NCBI GenBank assembly: GCA_038232215.1
Contig: JBBSIG010000019.1
Span: 1 to 18,757 of the forward strand
Reading direction: 5' to 3'
DNA: 18,757 nucleotides
Source of the DNA: JBBSIG01 sp038232215
GTDB lineage: Bacteria > Actinomycetota > Thermoleophilia > Gaiellales > Gaiellaceae
The position numbers and the translations under genes were made by a program. Of this stretch, positions 1 through 6,629 are shown piece after piece; position 1 is the stretch's first letter; every line of letters starts with the position of its first letter. The notes under the pieces are model-generated. The model searched no databases and was not told the origin of the DNA. It worked only from the letters and a program-made list of their open reading frames with translations.

Positions 1-1692
1 CACCCGGTCGCCGGTGGCGATGCGCTGCGTCGCGAGCGAGGTGCCGACGACCGCGGGGATCGCGAACTCGCGTGCCACGACGGCCGGGTGGGAGGCGACG
101 CCGCCGGCGTCGGTCACGAGCCCGCCGATCTTCGTGAAGAGCACGACCCAGGCGGGATTCGTCATCTGGCACACGAGGATCTCGCCCTGCTGCACCTGGT
201 CGAACTCGTCGGTGGACAAGACGAGGCGCGCAGTGCCCTCGACGATGCCGGAGGAGGCGGCAAGACCGGTGATCTCGTCGACCTTCGCGGGCGGAGGGCG
301 GTGGAACTTCTCCGGGAAGCCCCAGAGCGAGAGGTAGGGGAAGGCGAGCGCCGCCTCGGTCGCGGTGCCGATCCACTCCGGCGGGCGGACGAGCGCCTGC
401 CGCTCGCGCTCGTCCCGTCGGGTCGACGCGAGCGACCTCGCGTCGATCGCCTCGGGTGTCGCCATCAGCACCCGCAGCTCGTTGTAGTGCAGGTAGACCA
501 CGTCCTCCGGATCGTCGAGGAGCCCGTCCTGAGCAAGCCTGCGGCCGATGGCGATCGCCGCGAGCCGGAGGCGCGCATTCGTGCCCTGGTCGATGTAGAA
601 GTGGTGGTCGGGCGTGAGCGGGTTCATCCCGAGCGAGAGGTCGAGCGCCTGCCGGAGACGGTCTCGATCCGATCCGGCCGGGACGTCCGCCATCAGCTCG
701 GCGACGGCCGCCTCGAGATCGGCCCTCACGGCGGCGATGGCTGCCGGGTAGTCGTAGTCGGTGGCGAGGTAGCCGCGAACCGCCTCGACGATCGGGCCGG
801 GGTTCTCGCGCCACGTCGCGAACGAGAGCTCGTGCGACCAGATCGACTTGTAGCCGAACTCCTGCCCGTGGGGCTCGAGGCGCTCGAGCAGGAAGCGCCG
901 ACCCTGGTCGCTGCCCTCGAGGGTGCGGATCGTGTCGGCCGCGGTGGCCCCGTCGAAGGCGGCGCGCAACTCCGGATCCGCCTTGATCTCCTCCTTCATC
1001 TTCCAGAGCGCCTCGATCGAGTCCCAGTTCCGGTCCTCGACGGAGCTCTGCAGGCGGCCCACGAGCCCGGGGTCGACGTCGCCCTTGACCTCGCCGATCA
1101 CCGAGTTGAGCGCCATCGTCGCCGAGAACTGGGCGAAGTTGAGCATCCAATGGATCTTCCAGTGGCGGTCGTGGATGTCGATTGTGTCCTCGAGCAGCAC
1201 CGCGAGCTCGACGAGGGACGCCCGCTCGGTGTCGAAGCCGTCGAGGAGGGCGAAGTTGCGCTCGATCTCGGGGCGCAGCCGGTCGCGCCACCAGGCGAGG
1301 AAGCTCGCCGCGTAGTGCGGCAGGACAAAACCGAGGTAGCCACCCATGAGACCGGCGTAAGCCGGGTCGTGGGGCACGCGGGGCGCGTACCGCGCCTCGT
1401 ACTCGTTCGCCTCGGGCCGGACCGAGGGGTCGGCGGGAACGGCGGCGGTGTAGAGGTAGCCGTTGACGTTCTTCGCCACCCAGTCGGCGGCGAACGGCGT
1501 GCCGAAGCGACGGAACATGTGGTCGCAGGTCAACCACCAGCCGCCCAGGTCGAAGTAGAGAGGGGAGAGCGGGTTCGGGCAGTGCAGGTCGTCGCGCACC
1601 CAGAAGAGCTCAGACTCCCCTTCGGCCCACTGCACCGGGAAGTCGTCGTCTCCCAGAAACTGGCCCAGCACCGGTGACTCCGTCGCAGCCAT
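1..1692 (-). CDS. PEP-utilising enzyme, swivelling-histidine domain protein (3' end outside window)
   Basis: The reading frame is open from an ATG at 1692 to the window edge, giving 564 codons without a stop. It is preceded by GAGGAGG about 6 nt upstream. The last part carries the phosphohistidine swivel signature of the PEP synthase / pyruvate phosphate dikinase family: GGLVTDAGGVASHPAVVARE, with the phospho-accepting His at residue 535. The first ~450 residues are rich in Trp, His and acidic residues and look helical. I see no ATP-grasp nucleotide-binding domain ahead of the swivel domain, unlike PEP synthase. Such split proteins often work with a separate ATP-grasp subunit, as in phenylphosphate synthase; a partner, if any, would lie left of the window. 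The substrate is unknown. It is divergent from the SDR at 1791. The family call is firm; the reaction is not. Confidence 0.8.
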   Translation of the reverse strand, partial: MAATESPVLGQFLGDDDFPVQWAEGESELFWVRDDLHCPNPLSPLYFDLGGWWLTCDHMFRRFGTPFAADWVAKNVNGYLYTAAVPADPSVRPEANEYEARYAPRVPHDPAYAGLMGGYLGFVLPHYAASFLAWWRDRLRPEIERNFALLDGFDTERASLVELAVLLEDTIDIHDRHWKIHWMLNFAQFSATMALNSVIGEVKGDVDPGLVGRLQSSVEDRNWDSIEALWKMKEEIKADPELRAAFDGATAADTIRTLEGSDQGRRFLLERLEPHGQEFGYKSIWSHELSFATWRENPGPIVEAVRGYLATDYDYPAAIAAVRADLEAAVAELMADVPAGSDRDRLRQALDLSLGMNPLTPDHHFYIDQGTNARLRLAAIAIGRRLAQDGLLDDPEDVVYLHYNELRVLMATPEAIDARSLASTRRDERERQALVRPPEWIGTATEAALAFPYLSLWGFPEKFHRPPPAKVDEITGLAASSGIVEGTARLVLSTDEFDQVQQGEILVCQMTNPAWVVLFTKIGGLVTDAGGVASHPAVVAREFAIPAVVGTSLATQRIATGDRV

Positions 1693-1723
1693 CTCACGCC
1701 TCCTCGAGTGCGAGTCCGCGGCG

Positions 1724-1737
1724 GATCATCGATGATC
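1724..1737. promoter_or_regulatory. Perfect 14-bp palindrome in divergent intergenic region, candidate operator
   Basis: GATCATCGATGATC reads the same on both strands. It lies in the 98-bp gap between the divergent PEP-utilising gene and the SDR. It covers the proposed -10 of the leftward promoter and sits just upstream of a possible rightward -10 (TAGGGT, 1741-1746). Its central CG and symmetry are typical of LacI-family sugar operators, but no regulator gene is in the window. About one palindrome of this length is expected by chance in a window this size, so the position is the main support. Confidence 0.4.
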
Positions 1738-1754
1738 GATTAGGGTCGTGTCAA
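1725..1754 (-). promoter_or_regulatory. Candidate sigma-70-type promoter for the PEP-utilising gene
   Basis: On the minus strand there is a perfect TTGACA (1754-1749), an 18-nt spacer, then GATGAT (1730-1725), which matches 4 of 6 bases of TATAAT. A start about 7 nt further would leave a leader of roughly 25 nt with the GAGGAGG site. The -10 lies inside the palindrome 1724-1737. Read by eye; no transcription data. Confidence 0.45.
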
Positions 1755-1790
1755 CTGTCCCCGGGCGAGCGAGAGGAAGGGAGCTGACAG

Positions 1791-2576
1791 ATGGACGAGT
1801 TGAGGCGGTTCAGGCTGGACGGTCGCGTCGCGATCGTGGCGGGCGGCTCGGGCGGCATCGGCGTACGCACCTGCGCCGCGCTCGCGGGCGCGGGCGCACG
1901 GGTTGCGGTGATCGGTCGGTCGGCCGACAGGCTGACCGAGGCGCAGCACGCTGTCGAGGGCGCCGGCTCACAGGCCCTCGTGATCGCAGGCGACATGAGC
2001 TCCAAGGCAGACGCCGACGCCGCCGTCGGCGAGACCGTCGAGCGCTTCGGCCGCCTCGACGTGCTCGTCAACGCGATCGGCGGCGGCGCCGGAGCCGAGC
2101 TCCATGCAGCCGAGGAGTACCCCGAGGCGGCGTGGGACTGGATTATGGACCTCAACCTGAAGACGACGCTCCTGCCCTCGCAGGCGGCGGTGAGGGCGAT
2201 GGTGGCCGGTGGCAGGGGCGGCCGGATCCTGAACCTCTCCTCGGTGCGCGGGCAGCTCGGGCTCGACGCCGGCTACTCCGCCTACGTCGCGGCCAAGGGG
2301 GCGATCAACGCGCTCACCCGGCAGCACGCGACCGAGTGGGCGAAGCACGGGATCACCGTCAACGCCGTCTCACCGACGTTCGTCCGCACCCCCCAGGTCG
2401 AGAGCATGCTGGCTGATCAGGCGTTCTACGACCGGCTCGTGGCCCGGATTCCGCTGCGGCGGATCGCGGAGACCGACGACCTCGTCGGCGCGATCCTCTT
2501 CTTCTGCTCGGACGCGTCGTCGTTCGTGACCGGCCAGGTGCTGACCCTCGACGGCGGGCTGACCGCGACGCAGTGA
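1791..2576 (+). CDS. Short-chain dehydrogenase/reductase (SDR), sugar or polyol type
   Basis: This 261-aa protein has normal length for a classical SDR. The N-terminal Rossmann motif is A17-GGSGGIG-24, with Ala where Thr is usual. The catalytic set is Ser151, Tyr165 and Lys169 (YVAAK), and the C-terminus shows the usual TGQVLTLDGG. These features predict NAD(P)-dependent oxidation of an alcohol or reduction of a ketone in the cytoplasm. The overall pattern resembles gluconate 5-dehydrogenase-like SDRs, but the substrate cannot be read from sequence. The ATG at 1791 follows a purine-rich AGGAAGGGAG. The stop overlaps a GTG (GTGA) that opens the decayed stub at 2573, so a second gene was once coupled to it. 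Confidence 0.88.
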   Translation: MDELRRFRLDGRVAIVAGGSGGIGVRTCAALAGAGARVAVIGRSADRLTEAQHAVEGAGSQALVIAGDMSSKADADAAVGETVERFGRLDVLVNAIGGGAGAELHAAEEYPEAAWDWIMDLNLKTTLLPSQAAVRAMVAGGRGGRILNLSSVRGQLGLDAGYSAYVAAKGAINALTRQHATEWAKHGITVNAVSPTFVRTPQVESMLADQAFYDRLVARIPLRRIAETDDLVGAILFFCSDASSFVTGQVLTLDGGLTATQ

Positions 2577-2660
2577 CCGGCTGGACGCCTGCGCGCGCCC
2601 GGCGGCTCGACGAGCTGGCGGGGCCGGACGGCGTCGTCGTCGGAGCGGCCGTTCGAGCGC
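2573..2660 (+). pseudogene. 5' stub of a possible LacD/IolJ-like aldolase
   Basis: A GTG overlaps the SDR stop as GTGA and opens a frame whose first ~28 codons include RRLDELAGPDGVVVGAAV. This resembles the N-terminal start of LacD-type class I aldolases, which usually continue with a DHRDS-like segment. That continuation is absent. From about 2660 the frame turns into low-complexity Arg/Pro/Ala codons and then runs antisense to the kinase remnant. The coupled start and family-like opening suggest the front end of a deleted gene. The aldolase identity is from memory of family patterns and is weak; chance similarity is possible. The rest of the gap to 2726 shows nothing I can name. Confidence 0.3.
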
Positions 2661-2726
2661 GGCGCCCGGGCTTGATCCGACTTGGCACGACCGCTCCGCG
2701 CGGCGCGGCATTTATCGATCGAGCGC

Positions 2727-3502
2727 CTAGGCCGGAGAGGGGCGCCGGCCCTGCATCAGCGCGTCCACCTCGGCCGCGGTCGGCATGTCGTCCGCACACC
2801 CGAGGCGCGAGGCGACCAGGGCGCCGGCTGCGTTCGCGAACCGCAGCGTGCGGTCGAGCGACCACCCTCCGAGGAGGGCGTGGCCGAGGGCGCCGCCGAA
2901 GGCGTCTCCGGCGCCCAGCCCGTTCACGACGTCGACCGGGATCGGAGGCACGGTGATCTCCTGATCGGCGGTGGCGCCGAGCACGCCGTCGGGGCCGAGC
3001 TTGACGATCGCCAGCTCGGCCCCGAGGTCGAGCAGCGCCCTGGCGGTGTCCGAAGCCGACAGGTCGCCGACGAGGGGGATCGCCTCCGTGCGGCCCCCGA
3101 CAACGACGGTCGAGCGCGGGTCGGCTGACGGTAGAAGAGGATCGGGAAATTGTCGGGTGGGAAGATCTCGCAGAACACGACCGGCGTGCGCAGCGTCGGA
3201 TGGGTGCCGACACGCGACGGGTCGACGCCGAACTGCTCCAGCGCCTGGCGCACGTACGGCCCGAAGGGGTCGTCGCCCACCTTCGTGATCACGCCGCTCC
3301 TGCGTCCCAGCCGAGCGGCGGCGACGGCGACGTTGGTCGCGCTCCCGCCCAGCATCTTGCGGAACGTCCGCACCTGCGCGAGCGGGACGCCGATCTGCTC
3401 CGGGTAGAGATCCACGCCCACGCGGCCCATGGTGAGCAGCTCGGGGGTCGGTCCGCTGGAGGCGCCGTCCATCACGCCGGGACGATAGGCGAGTTCCGTC
3501 AT
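2727..3502 (-). pseudogene. iolC: IolC-like PfkB kinase (5-dehydro-2-deoxygluconokinase type), internal deletion and frameshift
   Basis: The first part, from ATG 3502 (GAGG just upstream), reads MTELAYRPG, then LLTMGRVGVDLYPEQ, MLGGSATNVAVAAARLG and FPILFYRQPTR. This is the substrate-lid half of IolC. From about 3120 homology continues in another frame: STVVVGGRTEA, ELAIVKLGPDG, then the anion-hole/catalytic motif GLGAGDAFGGALGHALLGG and a DDMPTAAEVDALM tail ending at TAG 2727. The central ~70 residues expected between the FYRQP and VVVG segments of PfkB/IolC proteins are missing, and the halves are out of frame. The family phosphorylates 2-deoxy-5-keto-gluconate in inositol breakdown. As sequenced, the gene cannot make a normal kinase. 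An assembly error is the main alternative. Confidence 0.78.
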
Positions 3503-3540
3503 TGTGCCTCGTGCCAGCAGCACCGCCCGCCGGAGCGTCG

Positions 3541-3546
3541 TACGAT
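3541..3546 (+). promoter_or_regulatory. Candidate -10 box giving a leaderless transcript
   Basis: TACGAT lies six nucleotides before the GTG start of the enolase-superfamily gene at 3553. If it is a -10 element, transcription would begin at or beside the start codon. There is no Shine-Dalgarno site at normal spacing, which agrees with a leaderless message, common in actinobacteria. The -35 region is not convincing. Confidence 0.35.
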
Positions 3547-3552
3547 CGCCGT

Positions 3553-4737
3553 GTGAGCGACCCGATCACAGCGGTTCGGGCAGTCACGACGCAGCTGGAG
3601 CTGCCGCGGCCGCTGACGCTCGGAACGATGCACATCGCACACCGTTCGTACGCGGTCGTGACGGTCACGACCGAGTCGGGTCTCCAGGGCAAGGCCTTCG
3701 CGCTCTCCCGCGATGCACCCGTCGCGGCGGTGGTCGAGAGTCAGCTCGCGCCCGTGCTGGTGGGCCGCGACAGCGATCTGATAGCTGCACGCTTCGACGA
3801 GTGCTTCCGGGCGACGGTCGCCTCCGGTCGAGTGGGAGTCGTGATGCGGGCCCTGAGCCTCGTCGACATCGCCCTCTGGGACGTCAAGGCTCAGCGCGCG
3901 GAACTCCCGCTCTGGCGGCTGCTGGGCGGCTACGCCCCCGAGGTGCCGACCATGATGGTCGGCGGGTATCCCACCGGAGGATCGCCCGAGGAGCTCGTGG
4001 CACGGGTCTGCGAGTACGGCGCGCGCGGCTGGAAGCTGCTCAAGGTCGCCCGCACCGCCGACCGGGATGCGATGAGACGCCTCCTCATCGGTTCGCTGGA
4101 GGGGCTGCCGGCAGGGTGCGAGCTCGTCGTGGACGCCGCGTGGGTGTGGCGCAGACCGTCTGACGTGGTCGCGGAGGTGCGGGCCTGGGGGAACCCGCCG
4201 CTCGCCTGGCTCGAGGATCCGCTGCCGACAGAGGACGTGGCGGGATACGCGCGGCTCGCGGCGACGCTGCCGGCACCCGTCGGGGCCGGAGACGAGATCA
4301 CCGATCCGCACCTGATGCGCGCGCACCTCGCAGAGGGCTCCCTCGCCGTGCTGCGACTGGACGCAACGACGGTGGGGGGCATCAGCGGCTCGTTGCGCCT
4401 GCTGCACGCCGCGGCCGCAGCCGGCGTGCCGGTGTCGTGCCACGTCTATCCCGAGCTGCACGTGCACCTTGCCGCGTACGCTGCGGACGGCACCAGCATC
4501 GAGACCTTCGACCGGGAGGACAATCCGTTCGACCCGGCTGAGCGCCTCTACTCCGGGGGGCCCGTCTTCCGGCCCGGGATCGCGCTCGCGCCGGACGCAC
4601 CGGGGCTCGGGATCGAGCTCGATCGTGAGTTGGTCGAGCACTACCGGGTCGACCGCGGGGCCCCGGAGGACGATCCGTCGCCCACGACTCGGGGTAGTGA
4701 ACCGGCGCGCCGACCAGAGCCAGGTCGAGCAGCGTGA
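3553..4737 (+). CDS. Enolase-superfamily sugar-acid dehydratase/racemase, mandelate racemase subgroup
   Basis: This 394-aa protein has the N-terminal capping domain and C-terminal barrel of the enolase superfamily. Metal ligands are D194 (VVDAAW), E221 (WLEDPLP) and D247/E248 (GAGDEI). The catalytic His-Asp dyad is D270 (RLDATTVGG) and H297 (SCHVYPEL), with E317 following. E221, D270, H297 and E317 fall at the mandelate racemase numbers when the GTG at 3553 is the start. K164 sits at the second lysine of the KxK motif; the first is Leu. The family abstracts a proton alpha to a carboxylate, typically dehydrating aldonic or aldaric acids. The substrate is unknown. An ATG at 3502 is also in frame, but homology begins after 3553. 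The last ~20 residues are low complexity and run antisense to the lactonase remnant, so the original end may be lost. Confidence 0.85.
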   Translation: MSDPITAVRAVTTQLELPRPLTLGTMHIAHRSYAVVTVTTESGLQGKAFALSRDAPVAAVVESQLAPVLVGRDSDLIAARFDECFRATVASGRVGVVMRALSLVDIALWDVKAQRAELPLWRLLGGYAPEVPTMMVGGYPTGGSPEELVARVCEYGARGWKLLKVARTADRDAMRRLLIGSLEGLPAGCELVVDAAWVWRRPSDVVAEVRAWGNPPLAWLEDPLPTEDVAGYARLAATLPAPVGAGDEITDPHLMRAHLAEGSLAVLRLDATTVGGISGSLRLLHAAAAAGVPVSCHVYPELHVHLAAYAADGTSIETFDREDNPFDPAERLYSGGPVFRPGIALAPDAPGLGIELDRELVEHYRVDRGAPEDDPSPTTRGSEPARRPEPGRAA

Positions 4738-5137
4738 GGTGCCAGCGGCCGAGGTTCGCGGACACGACCCGATTGAGGTCGTCAGTGACTCGGCAACCCA
4801 GAGCCAGCGTCCGTCCGGTGTGACGGCGCAGCCGTTCGGGGACCGGTCGGGTGCCCGAGAGAAGACCTCGCCGCGACCGTCGGCGGCGACCCGCACAATC
4901 TGTCCGCCATGCTCGCCCCAGGGGTCGGAGTCCGTGAAGAAGAGCGTGCCGTCGGGCCCGAACGCAGTCGAGCCCGCTCACGAGCCGGCGGGCTCGGCCC
5001 GGACCGGCAGATGCAGCAGCGGGTCCGTCAGCGCGCCGCCTCCCGGACCGGTGACCTCTCCGCAGCGCTCGAGGTGCGGATCAGGCCGGAAGGCGAGCAG
5101 CCCCCTGCCGTTGCGTCGAGCGGCGCTGCCGCCTTAG
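4690..5137 (-). pseudogene. SMP-30/gluconolactonase-like remnant with frameshifts and an internal deletion
   Basis: Three pieces of a beta-propeller lactonase are legible on the minus strand. The first (about 5137-4978) has LLAFRPDPHLERCGEVTGP and ends at TGA. The second (about 4970-4782) has TAFGPDGTLFFTDSDPWGE, then PNGCAVTPDGRWLWVAESLT, both typical SMP-30 blades. The third (about 4780-4690), in another frame, has NRVVSANLGRWHLTLLDLAL, which resembles the C-terminal strand of the same family. The ~70-100 residues normally between the WVAES blade and the last strand are missing, and there is no start codon (a TAA precedes the first piece). Lactonases of this family open sugar-acid lactones, so the gene fits the locus but is dead. 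Its 3' end overlaps the enolase-superfamily gene in antisense. Confidence 0.68.
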
Positions 5138-5140
5138 GAT
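5111..5140 (+). promoter_or_regulatory. Candidate promoter for the MetE-like gene and the following operon
   Basis: TTGCGT (5111-5116), an 18-nt spacer and TAGGAT (5135-5140) form a plausible -35/-10 pair. The leader would be about 28 nt and contains a strong GAGGAGGGAG ribosome binding site (5162-5171). It is the only promoter-like site I see ahead of the six-gene run starting at 6630. Moderate match only. Confidence 0.35.
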
Positions 5141-5174
5141 CGGCCGCGGGCGATCACACTCGAGGAGGGAGCAC

Positions 5175-6440
5175 ATGTTCACCGCAACGAAAGACCTGAT
5201 GCTGCCGGCGACGGTGACGGGCTCGTGGCCACGTCCCCGCTGGTACACGATGAACATGTGGGGGCGGCCGCTCGACACCGCCATGATGGACCCGTGGTAC
5301 CGGGAGCAGTTCACCGACGCCGTCGCGGTGGTCGTCTCGGACCAGGAGCGCGCGGGGCTCGACATCCTCACGAACGGCGACTACTTCCTCGACGAGGACG
5401 TCGCGGGCCGTTCGTGGCACCACTACCCGCTGCAGCGCTGGAAGGGCTTCAAGCACGAGGAGCTCCAGACGGAGAAGACGCGCTCGCCGCTCCTGTCGTA
5501 CCCGCCCGGGACGATGCTCAACGACATCTACAAGACCTGGCGTTGGCCGAAGGTCGTCGACAAGGTCGAGCACGATCCCGAGAACCCGCTCGAGTACGCG
5601 AAGATCTACCGCATCGCCCAGGCACGCGCCGCCTCGGGCAGGCCCGTCAAGTTCGGCTCCTGCTCCGCCCAGGTGCTCGCCTTCTTCCTCGACAGCCACA
5701 CGGACAAGTACGACCTCGACGACAAGAAGCAGCTCACCTGGGACATGGCGGAGGCCATGAACGTCGAGCTTCGCCAGCTCGCCGCGGCGGGGTGCAAGGT
5801 GATCCAGATCGAGGAGCCGACGCTCCATTTCATCTCCTGCTACTACCCCGAGGAGACCGAGCTGATCGACTTCCTGGTCGACTGCTTCAACCGTGAGATC
5901 GAAGGGCTCGACGACGTCGAGGTCTGGATCCACACCTGCTGGGGCAATCCGAACATGCAGAAGGTCTTCTCGGACGAGTCGTATGCGAACTCGGTCGAGA
6001 TCTACCTCGAGCGCGTGAAGGGCGACGTCTGGACGATCGAGGCGCGCGAGAACGACGGCAAGGAGCTGAACCTCTTCGAGCCGTACAAGAACTCGATGAA
6101 GAAGAAGGTGGCCGTGGGCGTGGTCAGCCACCGCACGCTGCAGGCCGACACGCCGCAGGTGGTCGCGGATCAGATCCGCAACGCTCTCCAGTACATCGAG
6201 CCGGAGAACCTCGTGCTCTCGACCGACTGCGGCTTCGGCAGGCAGGGCTTCAACCGGATGGTGGCCTTCTACAAGGCGGCCGCGATCCCGCAGGCGCGCA
6301 ACATCGTGCTCGAGGAGCTCGGCCTCGAGCCGCGCCACGTTCCGGCCGCCGACCCAGGGCTGCAGATGGACATGCTCCCGGACGACGAGCCGCTGACGCA
6401 CGGCATGGAGGCTCTGATCGGATCATCGTCACGCCGATGA
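5175..6440 (+). CDS. MetE-like cobalamin-independent methionine synthase II family zinc protein
   Basis: The 421-aa product corresponds to the C-terminal catalytic barrel of MetE without the N-terminal half. All four MetE zinc ligands are recognisable: H253 and C255 in IHTCWGN, E289 in WTIEARE and C352 in STDCGFGRQG. The family motif IQIEEPTLH is also present. The fold activates a thiol on zinc for methyl transfer; relatives include core MetE proteins and epoxyalkane:coenzyme M transferase. In this sugar locus it may act on a methylated substrate or serve as a recruited lyase, but that is inference. The start is well supported by GAGGAGGGAG 4 nt upstream. The final residues (GSSSRR) are encoded over the beginning of an SDR tail in another frame, so a deletion probably altered the C-terminus. 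Confidence 0.82.
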   Translation: MFTATKDLMLPATVTGSWPRPRWYTMNMWGRPLDTAMMDPWYREQFTDAVAVVVSDQERAGLDILTNGDYFLDEDVAGRSWHHYPLQRWKGFKHEELQTEKTRSPLLSYPPGTMLNDIYKTWRWPKVVDKVEHDPENPLEYAKIYRIAQARAASGRPVKFGSCSAQVLAFFLDSHTDKYDLDDKKQLTWDMAEAMNVELRQLAAAGCKVIQIEEPTLHFISCYYPEETELIDFLVDCFNREIEGLDDVEVWIHTCWGNPNMQKVFSDESYANSVEIYLERVKGDVWTIEARENDGKELNLFEPYKNSMKKKVAVGVVSHRTLQADTPQVVADQIRNALQYIEPENLVLSTDCGFGRQGFNRMVAFYKAAAIPQARNIVLEELGLEPRHVPAADPGLQMDMLPDDEPLTHGMEALIGSSSRR

Positions 6441-6442
6441 TC
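6421..6442. repeat. Inverted repeat, 8-bp arms with 6-nt spacer
   Basis: GATCATCG and CGATGATC flank the spacer TCACGC at the end of the MetE-like gene. The same arm sequence, without spacer, makes up the palindrome at 1724-1737. A second self-complementary run, GCCGGCCGGCCGGC, follows at once. It may be an operator-like site or a weak stem-loop after the MetE-like gene, but it also lies in the SDR-derived sequence and could be accidental. Confidence 0.25.
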
Positions 6443-6609
6443 GCCGGCCGGCCGGCGGACGCCTTGCAGAGAACCGTCGGCCGGACGCCGCTCGGACGTG
6501 TGGGCGCTCCGGATGAGGTCCAACGGTCGTCGTCATGCTGGCAGCCGCGGGCGCGAGCTTCGTTCACGGCACTCAGATCGAGGTCAACGGCGGTCTGGTG
6601 ATGGCATAA
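6425..6609 (+). pseudogene. C-terminal remnant of an SDR, with a frameshift
   Basis: In the frame read through 6425-6530 the sequence gives IVTPMIAGRPADALQRTVGR followed by TPLGRVGAPDEV. This is the segment after the SDR active site. It continues in another frame from about 6525 as VVVMLAAAGASFVHGTQIEV then NGGLVMA and TAA at 6607-6609, matching the universal SDR ending (ASFVTGQ..VDGG). The first ~190 codons, including the Rossmann motif and catalytic Tyr-Lys, are absent. The remnant overlaps the last ~16 bases of the MetE-like gene, which places a deletion junction near 6418-6425. It occupies almost all of the 189-bp gap before the next gene. Confidence 0.72.
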
Positions 6610-6629
6610 CAGCGAACGAAGGAGGAGCT

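Noticed and set aside
88..1677. A 529-codon open frame on the plus strand
   Set aside because: It is Arg/Val/Glu-rich with no family features and mirrors the minus-strand PEP-utilising gene, which has a ribosome binding site and a clear swivel-domain motif.
3090..3150. Programmed frameshift in the IolC-like gene
   Set aside because: About 70 residues are missing at the break as well as the frame change, and no slippery run or stimulatory structure is evident.
5154..6401. A 415-codon minus-strand frame
   Set aside because: It lies opposite the MetE-like gene, which has all zinc ligands and a strong ribosome binding site; the minus frame has no motifs.
6443..6456. GCCGGCCGGCCGGC self-complementary run as a terminator or operator
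   Set aside because: Such runs are common by composition at this G+C level, and it encodes part of the SDR remnant (AGRPAD).
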